DNA of 64,000 nucleotides. Source: Shinisaurus crocodilurus. Taxonomy: Eukaryota; Chordata; Lepidosauria; Squamata; Shinisauridae. The notes under the pieces were generated by a model, which was not told the origin of the DNA, ran no database searches, and was given only the letters and a program-made list of their open reading frames with translations. Positions 32,365 to 43,100 of this stretch are shown here, one piece after another (within the stretch, counting starts at the first letter, position 1; every line of letters starts with the position of its first letter). A program made the position numbers and the translations under genes. The DNA is taken from NCBI GenBank assembly GCA_021292165.1, contig CM037879.1:165098886-165162885 (forward strand), read 5' to 3'.

Positions 32365-33170
32365 ATTTCATAGATTTCATAGATTTCATAGATCATAGAG
32401 TTGGAAGGGGCCTACAAGGCCATCAAGTCCAACCCCCTGCTCAATGCAGGAAACTAGAGGAGGGGTCTCCCATCCAAGCAGGACCGGTGCAGGGCAGTTT
32501 GGCGCCCCAGGCGAAAAAATATTTAGCGCCCCCCCCCCTCAAAGCAGAAGAAAAAAAAAACTGTGCCGCCACCACCAACCTACCTTCCCCCCCGCCCTGG
32601 CGGCGGCGGCGGCGGCTGCTGCTGCTGCTGCTGCCTCCTCCTCCTCCTCCTGAAGCGACGCGACGGGAGCCCCGCGCTGTTTTTTGCCGGGGGAAACCAT
32701 GGCAACAGGGCTGTTTAAGCCCTTCTGCCCTGGTTCCTCCCGCCAAAACAACGCAGGCGGGGCTCCGGAAGCGACGCGATGAAGGTAGGTGACGGGGGGG
32801 TTGGGGGGTGACCGGGGGGGTGGCGATGGCGGTGGGAGGCGCAGCGGCGGGCGAGCGGGTGAGCGAGCAAGCGGGGGGAAGCGCAGCGGCGAGCGAGCGG
32901 GCAGGCGGGGGGAGGCGCGGCGGCGGCAGGCAGGAGGGTGGGGAGGCGGAGGCCTGGCGGGGCGGCGCAGCAGCGGCGGAGGCCTGGCGGGGGCGGTGCA
33001 GCGGCAGCAAAGAGGAGCGCAGCGTTTCCGCGCCCTCTTCAGCCGCGCGCCCTCTTCAGCCGCGCGCCCTAGGCAACCGCCTAGTTGGCCTAGCGGTAGC
33101 GCCGGCCCTGCATCCAAGTAATAACCAGGCCTGACCCTGCTTAGCTTTCTACACTCAGACAAACTCTAAT
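32365..33170 (-). repeat. 5S rRNA-derived SINE with CR1-type tail (copy 2), split by hAT
   Basis: The tail and CR1-like part lie at 32365-32478. The 5S-like head resumes at 33119 with TAATAACCAGGCCTGACC and runs to about 33170. The two halves join exactly at the family H target duplication. Confidence 0.88.
32479..33110. mobile_element. hAT-type element, family H (copy 2, 632 bp), inside a SINE
   Basis: Ends CAGGACCGGTGCAGGGCAG and GCGGTAGCGCCGGCCCTG. Perfect 8-bp duplications CATCCAAG lie at 32471-32478 and 33111-33118. The interior is strongly CpG-rich with GGC, GCT and CTC runs, and carries GATGAAGGTAGGTGACGG, a consensus-like splice donor. Long proline/alanine-rich ORFs on both strands reflect base composition, not a protein. 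Confidence 0.94.
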
Positions 33171-33249
33171 CCAGAGATCTGATGTGCACACAGGGCTCTT
33201 CAATCTATGGGCTGCCCCCTTTATTAGCATCCAGGAAGCAGAACTCTGG

Positions 33250-33650
33250 GAGTGTGCATGCAAAGAAATTTACTTGTAGATCGGCTTTCCCTACCTTCAA
33301 TTAAATTAAAGGCTAGGGGTGTACAAACTTGGTTACATCCATTCCATCTGTGTTTCACAGACTGTCAGGCATGTTTCGTTCCATCATTTGCTAATTGCCA
33401 GAATCAGATTTTTCTCAATTTCTTGACATTCACGTCAGAGAGTGCGCACAAGTGCACATTTGTCCCACCCAAACATGCATTTTCATACTTTACCCTTTGG
33501 GGGAAATGCACATTTTCCATTGGTGGATTCCCCCCCCCCCATATTTTTCATATTTTTGCACAACGAAAATTGCATACAATTCCACAAAGTAAAAAAAACA
33601 CAACGGACTGCAAGTCCGCAGAATCCATGCAACTCAGGAAAAGTCTGCTG
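33250..33650. repeat. Dispersed repeat, family D (copy 2)
   Basis: GTGCACATTTGTCCCACCCA and AATGCACATTTTCCATTGG follow the same TGCACATTT/TTTTCCCC style as copies near 49130-49330 and 59380-59600. Ends undefined. Confidence 0.35.
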
Positions 33651-34092
33651 TCTGCTGTGGAATCCGCAAGTCGAATTCATAGAAATCTGAACACATTGCG
33701 GATTACTCTGACTTCTGTAGTGATGACCTTGTATTTGTTGATTGGGCAGCTTGTGTGGACGTCACATCGGGAGTCTTGTGCCTGGATCTAGAACAGTGGC
33801 TATTTTCAAGGTGCTGGTTACTATAATAATAAATCCACTGAGATTCATCAATAGTTTTTTGGGGATTCTTTTCCCCCCTGTGGTCATTAGGGGATGTCGC
33901 TCACATGCAGTCCTAATATATGCTCTGTAACTTGCATTTTCATTCTTTCATTAATAGTGAGCTTCTACACTGGCTGTTTTACTGTAGATGTTGCACAAGC
34001 ATATTATAGACTGTGGCCCAAACTGGATGTGACACAAAATTCACATGCTCCACCGAAAAAGACAGCTGCGCACCTAGCTCCTTCCTATAACA
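33651..34092. other. Non-coding; no repeat recognised
   Basis: No exon or transposon recognised. Confidence 0.3.
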
Positions 34093-34840
34093 CAGGGGTG
34101 GAGAACTTCTTTCAGACCATGAGCTGAATTAAATTTTGGAGAAGCTCTCAAGGGCCATATTGCAGTGGTGGGCAGGGAAAAGGGCAAAAGGAGGCAGGGC
34201 TAACATTCCAAAAATATGCAAAATACCAGCATATTTTAGCTTGCTTATTTATTTGTTGAATTTATTAAATGCCTCATGAATAAATGTCTCTAGGCATTTT
34301 ACAACAACAGCAGCAACAATTATGATGATGCTACAAATAGAATCACAATAAAATCAACAGTAGAAAGCTAATCAACATGCCAACACACTCACAGTATAAA
34401 ATACAATATTAGGTATAGGAGATAAAACCACATTGCAGGGATTAGGATAATAAAACACAAATAAACTAAAATATTTTTAAAGACTTAAAAAGCCTGGGAG
34501 AACAGGAAAATCTTAGCCTGGTGCCAAAAAGACAGCAGTGTGAGCACCAGGCGAGCTTCCCCTGGGCGAGCATTCCAGAGCTAGGGGGCCACCACTGAAA
34601 AAGCCCTCTCTCTTGTTGACACCGTCCAAGCCTTCAAATGAAGCTTAAAGCTCTTACTGTCAGTAACTAAGCCTTGGGAGAGGCATTTCAACTTTTTAGA
34701 ATGGGGGAAATGCGCAAAACCTGAGAAGCCACTGGACAACTGGCAGCTGGGGGGAAGGGGTGGGCTCAGGGAAGGGGGCGTAGCCATATGGGGAAACCCA
34801 GGGGGTAGTATCATGACACCAAGTGCAGCACTCTGCATCT
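34093..34840. mobile_element. hAT-like MITE, family M (copy 2), with L2 inserted
   Basis: The left part (CAGGGGTGGAGAACTTCTTT; AAATACCAGCATATTTTAGC) and the right part (TAAAGCTCTTACTGTCAGTA; CTTTTTAGAATGGGGGAAAT) resemble the copy at 5745-5994. An antisense L2 end at 34245-34630 separates them. The right end is uncertain. Confidence 0.5.
34245..34630 (-). mobile_element. L2-type LINE 3' end, nested
   Basis: The plus strand begins with a T/A-rich tail (TTATTTATTTGTTGAATTTA) and ends in GGCCACCACTGAAAAAGCCC, the reverse complement of the L2 coding end. It contains CATTCCAGAGCTAGGGGGCC (reverse of P-x-L-W-N). Confidence 0.65.
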
Positions 34841-35250
34841 CCCTGCCCATTCCCACCCCATTGGGCACTACTGGGAGATGGCAAGGACTGGGAAACACAG
34901 AAGGCTGTGATGTCACAAGACATGTAAGAATGACTAGGCGTTACAGAGGGGGAGCAAGATGGGCAGCTGCTGTTTCCATCAACGGATGTATGCCTAGTGT
35001 CACATCTAGTTTGGGCTCAGGAAAAGTAGCATTAAGGTATGGAGCACAACGTTAATGTATGCCCACAGGACTCGCACCACCACCTGCTTTACACATGGTT
35101 GGAATGCAGTGTCTCTTACTTCCTGCCTTTGGCTGCAGATGTCAACCGGAAAACGGTCGGTTGTGACGGAAGCCTTGTGGCATTTTCTCCAATGGCAAAA
35201 CACTTTCTGCCACGGCCAGCAATCAAGGTTGTCCAACATGATCTATGGGA

Positions 35251-35377
35251 CTGGGGAACCTGTTGCCCTCCAGATGTTTTTGAACTCCAATTCCCATCAG
35301 CCCCAGAGAGCCTGACCAACAGAGAGATGTTGGGAGCTGCAGGTCCTGCACATCTGGAGGGCCACAGGTTGGTGAAC
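35251..35377. mobile_element. Palindromic hAT-type MITE, family A (copy 7, diverged)
   Basis: Left CTGGGGAACCTGTTGCCCTC, right GGAGGGCCACAGGTTGGTGA, centre CCCATCAGCCCCAGAGAGCC. Arms show more mismatches than other copies. Confidence 0.7.
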
Positions 35378-35536
35378 TAGCTAATCACATGGAGTCTGAG
35401 GATTCATCAGCCCAGCCGAATGCATTTTGTGACATTTTAGCTCCGGAAGACACTTGCCCTTTCCACCTAGAAATGCATTTTACATTTATTTCGGCATTCG
35501 GCTGCCACATGCGTGCTGACCTTTTTTTTTTTGCAG

Positions 35537-35680
35537 GTTGTACAAATTCAGCTCATGAATAATACTCATCGGCTGGATTTCAAAACCCGGCAAATGCTAT
35601 GCTATGTAAAGCTGCGAGGTTTCAAGAAACCTGGTATTCGACTCGTCAAACAGGAAAAAGTCAGATGGTACTGTCCAGGT
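35537..35680 (+). other. Exon-like open segment of unknown identity (weak)
   Basis: A polypyrimidine run followed by TTTGCAG (to 35536) precedes a stop-free stretch reading Q-L-M-N-N-T-H-R-L-D-F, then L-C-Y-V-K-L-R-G-F-K-K-P-G and V-R-W-Y-C-P. A CAG-GTAGTG donor follows near 35680. I do not recognise the peptide. It is on the strand opposite to FGF18, and the stretch is short enough to be chance. Confidence 0.2.
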
Positions 35681-35927
35681 AGTGATGTTCGCCTCTGCGT
35701 AATGGGAGTATTTGTGCCCCCATGTGACTTTTGCACACAAAATACGGCTGCCCTCAGTACCTTATTATGAAGGGCAGCAGGAAATGTGAAGTCCATTTAC
35801 AAGTGAAAAGGACAAGCAAACGCTGGCCCAGGAATGAACCCCAAAAATGGCCACAGTGAGCCTCCCTAAACCAGTGAAAGGTTCTTTTGCTTGAGGGAAA
35901 GCCATTCTGAAAAGCTTGAGGGCCAAG

Positions 35928-36062
35928 CAGCCATCTCCAACCCGGTGCCCACCAAATGTTTTGGATTACAACTCCCAGCAGCCCCAACCAGCATGGCCAA
36001 CAGTCGTGGATAATGGGGATTGTACTCTGAAACATCTGGAGGGCACCGCCTTGGGAAGACTG
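35928..36062. mobile_element. Palindromic hAT-type MITE, family A (copy 8)
   Basis: Left CAGCCATCTCCAACCCGGTG, right GCACCGCCTTGGGAAGACTG. A family H element inserted at its right edge, so its own target duplication is unclear. Confidence 0.8.
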
Positions 36063-36066
36063 CAGG

Positions 36067-36231
36067 CAGGGCCGGTGCTACCATTAGGCCAACTAGGCAG
36101 CTGCCTAGGGCGCAGGGCTAAAGGGGGCGCCAGAAATGCCTTGAAAAAAAATACAGCGCTCTCAAGTGGGAAGGGGGGGCACTAAATATCTGATCTTGCC
36201 TAGGGCACCAAACTGCCTTGCACCGGTCCTG
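36067..36231. mobile_element. hAT-type element, family H (copy 3, 165 bp)
   Basis: Ends CAGGGCCGGTGCTACC and CTTGCACCGGTCCTG. Perfect 8-bp duplications ACTGCAGG lie at 36059-36066 and 36232-36239. It is the shortest copy and lacks the CpG-rich interior of copies 1 and 2, so it gives the minimal form of the family. Confidence 0.95.
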
Positions 36232-36239
36232 ACTGCAGG

Positions 36240-37794
36240 TGTCACAATGCTTACCGTAATTGGCCTGTTCCAAAGGGGACTTGGCTCATTTTGAAAAAAA
36301 CAAGGAGACTTCTTATCATGCTCCAAGGAACATGGGATTGGATTTTTCTATTTTAGAAAAAAAAAAAAAAAGGGACATTACAGATAAGCTGTCCATGTTA
36401 CACATGGGAGCTGTAAGTGGGCCTGACTCTTTTAAGGTACAAATTCAGTCTATCCATTAACTGATACACAGAATGAAAAGAAGAAGAAGAAGAAAAACAA
36501 GTGCCGTACCTGCTAAATAAAAAAAAAGGTACAGTTGGAAATAGGGATGGGGGAGTCAGCTCAGGGTGCTTTGGGGTGGCTTGGAAACAAGGAAAGGCAC
36601 GAGTGGCGCCCTATAATGAAAAGAAAGAGAGCTCACATCAACTGCTGCTTCTTTCAAGCGACCATATCTCAAAGACAGAAAGAGCCTGATCGAGTGACAG
36701 GTATAAACAGACGTCTCTGCATCTGCATCAGCTCCAGCGATGTGAATTTATACTAAGGACCTGACCGGCTTGCGGTTCCTCAAAATCAGTCCAAACCCTC
36801 ATTTGATGAAGGGCAGGGGGGGAGAATTCAAACTAAACATGTACGTGATATATGGTAAGCAGCAATAATACGTTTTGGAGATAACGGCAGCACTAAAAAC
36901 TGACATGAAGCAGAAAAAGATTGACAAGCTTAAAAAAACAAAGAGACAGAGATCCCACTTGTTTACTGGAGAGGATTAAATCCCCATGATCGTTTCCCAA
37001 GGTCATTTCAGGATTACATGCTTATTGGTGGTGTGTCTGTGTGTGCAAGCATATGAGTGTGTGTGTGTGTGTGTGTTGTGTGTGTGTGTGTTCCTGTGAG
37101 TCCTGTGTATTTCAAAAAACTGCAAAGAGTTAATTGTAGCTTCACACTGGCCAGACAGAATGTGAATAGTCTAATGTTAAGAGCTCCAAGCGTGCTCCAA
37201 AATTCTACATGAAATTCTCCCCAATATACAAAGTACCTATTTATTACTGCGTTAATATTTCTCTCTCTTTCACTCACTTGCTCTCACTCTCTCTCTCTTA
37301 AAACTGGAAAGCATGTAAGAATAAACTGGATTGAAAAAGTCACACTGTTTATTCAGTTCTGCAGCATGCCCTGGACCCCTCCTCCGAAAGGAGGTCATGG
37401 GATGCTCCCCCAAGAGAGAGCCTACCCAGCCACCCACAGTGAGAAGTTGTTCTTTCTTGCAGCCACCTTTCCAGCTTGTTGGCCCTACTTGCCGAGCACT
37501 AGCCGTGCACAGATTGCCAGCTGAAAGACACAAGGTCACCCCTAAATTCTTTTTTTTTTTTTACATCCCACAAAAGCCAGTTCTTTACCCAGATACAATA
37601 CTGAAGCAACAGCTGAGTCTTGGGGGGTCCCTCCTCCTCCATTCCAATAGGCCTTGTACATATGATTGAACCCTAACCAGGGCTCTGATGGTGACTCGCT
37701 CCCATGACTAGACTTATCATTAGATTGACAAAATAATGCAATTTGGCATATTTGAGGATTAACAAATAGACACACAGGATCAGCTGCTGAAACC
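36240..37794. other. Non-coding; simple repeats only
   Basis: Holds poly-A (36356-36372), a GAA run (36478-36496), a GT run (37056-37092) and a CT run (37258-37301). No exon or transposon recognised. Confidence 0.4.
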
Positions 37795-38042
37795 TTATTT
37801 ATTTATTTATTTATATTTATATCTTGCCCTTTCTCCTGCAAGGAACCCAAGGCGGCTTACATAATCTTCCTCTCTATCTTACCCTCACAGCAACACTGTG
37901 GGGTAGGTAGGTCAGGCTGAGATTCCATGACTGGCCCAAAGTCACCCAGTGAGCTTCATGGCTGCGTGGGGACTAGAACCCAGATCTCCGTCCTGAGTCC
38001 CAGTCCAACACTCTAACCACTATGCCACACTGGCTCTCCTTG
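37795..38042 (-). repeat. tRNA-derived SINE (Sauria-type), near complete
   Basis: The plus strand begins with TTTATTTATT and ATATCTTGCCCTTTCTCCTG (reversed tail). GGAACCCAAGGCGGCTTACA and GTCACCCAGTGAGCTTCATG follow. It ends in reversed B and A boxes (GGGACTAGAACCCAGATC; CTCTAACCACTATGCC). Confidence 0.85.
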
Positions 38043-39373
38043 CAGACAACACTGCGGTGCATCGGAGATGCAAAGCCCAACATCATGAACGGTTGGTAAC
38101 CAAGCGTGATTTCATAATATTCTCACAGCCATGCTTCAGCAAGATCAGCCTGAACATGAAGGAAGCTGCAGGCCTATACACAGTTACAAAGTAATAGCCA
38201 CCACTGAGCTCAGTGGGACTTACTTCTGAGTACCCACTGACTGGGAGGATGAGTGGTAAGTGAGTAATGATGGCCTCTTCTATTTGGAGGGCTGTTGGAG
38301 GATAGTCCTCCATTTGTCTTCTGCCTGAAGGAATGTCCAGTCCAAGTCCAGTTTAAAGATAAAGATCCACCAGAAGGGAGAGTGAGCTTAGGGGCCTTGA
38401 AGCTGACCATCAACGGTTAGCCCCTGGACAGGTAATCTGACACAGTCTTCCCCACCTTGCTGTGATGTATTTCTAGTTAAATTCTAGGGGTTTTTTTTCT
38501 AAATTAACATCTATACATATTTGCAAATCAGATCTGTATCCCTCTTCTTTCTTTTTTTGGTGATGCATAAGAGCCCCACCCCCCATAAGTTGTGGGGGGG
38601 GAGGGCAGGGAGGGACCCTCCAAACATGCCTTTGACAATAGTGTGCGAAGAGTTAAAGTGAGGTCAGGGTGCACTAGACAAGATTACCATTTCAATGTCA
38701 AAAGGTGACATTTTGGAATACCAACATTTTGGTACAGGGCTGGATTGATTGGTTTTATTTATTCATTCATTTAGACCATTTCAAAAAACCGCGCCTTCAT
38801 CCAGACATGGATCCCAGGGCAGTATACATTAAAAATTCCAGTTTATGGAGAACCATGTTCTTCTGGTTATTCATATTATATCCTGTCTTAGCAACTTACA
38901 TTTTTTTTAAATCCTTGCAGCAATTTCCCCCCTATTAATCATAAAGTAAATAAATTCTGTGAGGGAACTTAGGCCACTCACTGTCTATTAAGTGAAGGTT
39001 TCATAGTTGAACCAGGATCTGAAGTCGGCTTGTTTGCATCCAAACCCAACACACATGCTGCTACATCACACTCACATCTTTCCATGTTTCCATCTACTAA
39101 GTAGATTCTACTAGCATTCCAATACATATGAAAAATATATGCATCGTATCATACCATTTAGAAGACATTGGACCCATTTTACAGATTACGAACACTAAGG
39201 CGCAGTCCAAGATCAGTCACTGAATTCATGGAACAGCATTCTTAAGCAAAAACAACAGCTACATAACAATAAAGTGAGTACTTCTGAGCATATTCAGAGC
39301 GTTCTTCCCACTGAGCAACAGCAGCCGCAACTGCAGCTCCCCATTCACTTGGAGTTAAGGGACAGTGTGCCTG
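38043..39373. other. Non-coding; possible family F fragment near 38200
   Basis: CTGAGCTCAGTGGGACTTAC with TTCTGAGTACCCACTGA resembles part of family F. A SINE/LINE-like T-rich part lies at about 38740-38960. Nothing coding recognised. Confidence 0.35.
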
Positions 39374-39381
39374 AGCATATG

Positions 39382-40384
39382 CAGGGATGTTGACGAGTCC
39401 TTGGTCTCGAGTCACGAGTCGAGTCACGAGTCTTTGGACCCAAGTCTCGAGTCCGAGTCCGAGTCCTTGGTCCAAAATGGTGACTCACGAGTCACGAGTC
39501 ACGAGTCACTCCCAAAGCTGACTCCACGAGTCCCTATTAAAATCAATGGGGGGTTTTCCCAACAAAATAAGGCTACTTCAGATGTGTGGTTTAAATAAAT
39601 TCTAGGCACAAGTGTGCCTTTTTATTTCAAAACTCTGCAACTGATTTTGGCAAGAACAGACCAGGCAGAAAAACCCAAAATAACCAGGCAGGCGGAGGAG
39701 GCAGGGAACCCCAAAGCAGGCAGGCAGAGTTCTTTGTCTTGGACAATTTAACTGTTGAACTGGTCAAGAAGAGACCAGGGAGGCAGAGGAGGCTGGGAAC
39801 CCCAGACAGGCAGGCAGAGGCAGCCAAACCCAAAATGTCTGAAAGGCTGCATTTTAGAAAAATGATTTTAAAAAATAAACTTGCTGTACTTCCTAAAACT
39901 TATCCATGTTGCATTTGAGGAACATGATTTTTTCTAAATGTTTGGCCCCCATTCTGGAACTGTGAGATCTCATCACAATTCCACCCTCACTGAACACCCG
40001 CTCCACTGGTGATGAACTTGCTGGAACCAGAAACACACTCAGAGCAGCCACACAGAGTAATCTCACGTCCTTCTTCTGCCTCTCCCAAGTACGCAGCACA
40101 TCAATCAAAATAAATCTTGACACACTGTTGGGGCTGCACTCCTGGTAGCCATCCATAGTGGCCGAGCAGCGGCACACCTCGCTTCCATGCGCTCTTCGCC
40201 GGCAATCACGCTCCTCTCCACTCCTTCTGGCACAGCCCAGGGATGTTGAAGAGTCCTTGGTCTCGAGTCCCGAGTTGAGTCTCGAGTCCCATTAAAAATA
40301 TTGGGACTCGAGTCCGAGTCGAGTCAGAGGGGGGACTCAGCCTGACTCACGAGTCGAGTCCTCGAGTCCGAGTCCCCATCCCTG
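39382..40384. mobile_element. hAT transposon (1,003 bp, internally deleted) with CGAGTC-rich ends
   Basis: Ends CAGGGATGTTGACGAGTCC and GGACTCG..CCATCCCTG are short inverted repeats. Perfect 8-bp duplications AGCATATG lie at 39374-39381 and 40385-40392. About twelve CGAGTC hexamers crowd the left 160 bp and about nine the right 130 bp; such subterminal repeats are the usual transposase binding sites of hAT elements. A second internal copy of the left end (CAGGGATGTTGAAGAGTCC) lies near 40239. It carries a relic transposase C-terminus. Confidence 0.95.
39893..40177 (-). pseudogene. hAT transposase, C-terminal dimerisation region (relic)
   Basis: The minus-strand frame contains L-S-V-F-L-V-P-A-S-S-S-P-V-E-R-V-F-S-E-G-G and ends with H-L-E-K-I-M-F-L-K-C-N. 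This matches the conserved hAT dimerisation block (P-A-(S/T)-S-x-x-x-E-R-x-F-S). The zinc finger and the catalytic DDE core are absent, so the element must have been mobilised by a full-length relative. Confidence 0.88.
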
Positions 40385-40392
40385 AGCATATG

Positions 40393-40835
40393 TAGAGTAT
40401 CTTTCATTAACCACTTATGGGCCGTACATGCAATTTTTAAAAATGCGCTTGTCTAAAAATGCAAAAGCCTCACGGTTCTGGGCTTCCACGAGCACTACAA
40501 GGCCTCAGCAGTTGGAGCAGATATGGTGAGGGAAAGGGGCTCCGTGCAGTGCAGGCCAAAGGCTGGGGGCCTGTCTCCTCAGCCAGCTCCTGAAGGGCAT
40601 ACGCCAGTGCCAAGCTAACCCTCTTTTCCACCTGGGGTGGTCCAAGCTGGCTGGGGTGTTATGACAGGTAGCAGCTCATTCCTGCAAAGGAACTGGGCGT
40701 TAACCTCTAGTTGAGAGGTCAAAAGGGGAGGAGCCTGTGTGGGCTCAGCAGGCCAGGAGACAGGCACAATAAAGCGTCAATCACTACTAGCAGGCCTCTG
40801 TCTTCCTTGGGTGTAGAATCCACTACCAAAACAGG
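40393..40835. other. Non-coding; no repeat recognised
   Basis: No exon or transposon recognised. Confidence 0.3.
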
Positions 40836-40890
40836 GGTGATGGAAGTTGTAGTCCAACACATCTGGAGGGCACCAGGTTGGGGAAGGCTG
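40836..40890. mobile_element. Right half of a family A element
   Basis: AGTTGTAGTCCAACACATCT and CACCAGGTTGGGGAAGGCTG match the right arm. The left arm is missing. Confidence 0.75.
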
Positions 40891-40949
40891 TCACGGAAAA
40901 TGTCTTCCCAGAAATGCCTGAAAGCCTTTTTTTATGCCTTCTGTGATTG

Positions 40950-41145
40950 ATTTCGCACCTGCCCCCAACTACCGCTTGGATGCTGTCTCCTCAGGCTTTA
41001 CTGCTGATGTATTACTTGCATTGGCTTGATTGGATGGATTTTTTTAAATCCATATTTTATCGTTCTGATATTGTGATTTATTTCTTGTAAGCCGCTTTGG
41101 ATTTATTTATTTTCTTAAAGTCGGCTATCAATAATTAAGATAAAA
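40950..41145 (+). mobile_element. LINE 3' end fragment (L2-like)
   Basis: ATTTCTTGTAAGCCGCTTTG and AAAGTCGGCTATCAATAATT follow the style of L2 3' ends (TGTAAACCGCCCAGAG..CTATCGGGCAGTATAA at 2883). It is short and diverged. Confidence 0.45.
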
Positions 41146-41249
41146 TACTAGGGAGCAGGGGCGGTGCTAGGTACTGAAAAGATCCAGGGCTCAGGCCCAC
41201 AAAAAAAATGTTTTTAAAAAGCACAAATTTGCATATGCTCTAAAGTCTC

Positions 41250-41251
<2 letters not shown>

Positions 41252-41294
<43 letters not shown>
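41252..41294. repeat. (GT)n microsatellite
   Basis: About 21 GT units. Confidence 0.95.
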
Positions 41295-41296
<2 letters not shown>

Positions 41297-42919
41297 ACAG
41301 GACCCCATCTACTAAGGACACCCCTATTTGTAAAAAGGGATGCATGGACAGGGGAGAGGAGGGCACTGGATTACAGGGGGGGAAACCTCTGGCAGAAAGA
41401 TTCAAGGGGGGGGCAGCAGGAAGTGAAGCACATGTGGGCAAGAAGCCAGCTAATCCAGGGGGATCAGATGCAACAGAGATCATCAGGGCTCCTGTCCCTT
41501 TATTTCAGCAAGTGCCCATGGACAGCAGGGTGGTGGGGCAGATGGCCTCCCAGAGATTCGGGGCTCCAAATGAAAGATTTGGGGCTCCAGCCTTAGTGGG
41601 CCACCGCCTAACATCACCTCTTCTAGAAAGGCAAAAAGTTTATGAAATGGTGGAGCAACGGTAGATAGCAGGGTAGACAATAAAAGAGAAGAATCCAAAA
41701 GATCACAAGATTGTGCAGGCATGATGGGGTTGGGGCTCATCGTCTGTGATGTCACGAGCACTGCGAAATAGGGAGTCTATGACACTCACACCACCATATC
41801 CCACAGAGCATTTTCAGTAGTGACGGGTGTGCTAGTGGGGTGGGGGAGAAATATATTCATTTTGCACAAAGTATTGATGTCTTTGAGTGTTTGAAAACAT
41901 GGTGTGCTCTCGAAAGATGTGCCTGGAAGGAAGACATCTGGATCCTGTGCAACAAATGAGTAACAACAGTGCATTTGTTGCATGGGGAAAATATATATCT
42001 GGAAAGGCACTAGGAGGATTAAATATCGCATGCCAAGACTAGGATCTGGCAGCCATGCCAACCAGAAAGTAGCCTTAGGGGAGTAGTGGGCTGGGAGCAG
42101 GCCAAGTTGCTTAGTGGGGCTTCCTGGCTGTCAAATTCTGAGAAGGGTATAAAGGGCCCCCAAGATTGAGATCTCTCCCGCTTAACTCTCCTGGTGGTTG
42201 CCACCATGCCAGAATCCCAGGAATAATTTCCTGAATGTGAAAGGGGCACAAGACACAACGTTTTAAAGGTCCTTGAGTTCATGTGAAAACATACATGTCA
42301 ATGCATAACTATCACGAAATTACCCTGCTGGAGTAATCCTTGCCCAGTCCTTGGGCAAGTAAAAAAAAAAGTGAACTTGCTGCAATATTCTCCTGAAACT
42401 AACTTCTCCTTTTGACAGTTAGTACATTTGTGAGCAAGCACATTCCTTGCTGAACTTTACATGGTGTTAGCTGAGATATTCATTAACTGATTGTGATTTC
42501 CAAACCTCCCTGAGAACTGCCAATTTTTATCTTACACTGGGAACTGTCTAAATGGCACTGTCGAAGTATATGGCACGCCCATGGTCTATGGCCTGGACAG
42601 TTATTATTCCTGTGTTGCAGACACAAAATCGAGGCTGGGGGTTAATGGTATGCCCACCATAGCACAGCAAAACCAAACCTAGATCATCCAGCTACAAGTG
42701 CAGGTATAAAGGAAATGATATTATCCTTCATTTTAGGGACTGACACTGACATTATGCGCGCTAGTCAACTAGCAGCTGGTGATCATTTCAAAGGCATCTT
42801 GTGAAGACTTCTGGTATTGGATTTATTCCTGGCTGGAGCACAACACATGACCCTAATGATGTATGTGCATTTGGGAGGCTGGGGGCGGGTTGACTGCCAT
42901 TCACCTTATACAAGGGCTA
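41295..42919. other. Non-coding; no clear repeat
   Basis: No exon or known transposon recognised. About 42300-42560 is AT-balanced unique sequence. Confidence 0.35.
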
Positions 42920-42924
42920 GAATT

Positions 42925-43090
42925 CTTCTATATATTTATATAAAAGTGAGAGCCCTGACTCACTGACTCATCAATTTATTTCCTATTTCCCGCTAAGCTA
43001 GAAAGCTGAAATTTGGCATGGTTGTTGCTTATGGATCACTAATAAAAACTACGTTGTGAAAACTTTCTTTAAAAAAAAAACGGGGGGCGG
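42925..43090 (+). mobile_element. Helitron/Helentron-like 5' fragment (family N, copy 1)
   Basis: TATATTTATATAAAAGTGAG, then CCCTGACTCACTGACTCATC and GAAAGCTGAAATTTGGCATG, match the left end of the 53671-55169 element (TATATAAAAG; GACTGACTGACTG; GAACATGAAATTTTGAAGG). Only the first 160 bp or so are present, followed by a family T element. Confidence 0.5.
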
Positions 43091-43100
43091 GGTTGAAGTA

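Noticed and set aside
32441..33162. Long proline/alanine-rich ORFs on both strands
   Set aside because: They coincide with the CpG-rich family H element. Low stop density comes from GC content, and both strands are open.
33252..33791. 179-codon plus-strand ORF
   Set aside because: It overlaps family D dispersed repeat sequence and has no recognised domain.
41418..41440. FGF18 signal-peptide exon on the minus strand (reverse of GCAGCAGGAAGTG)
   Set aside because: The translated context does not continue with the hydrophobic leucine-rich sequence expected and no donor is present.
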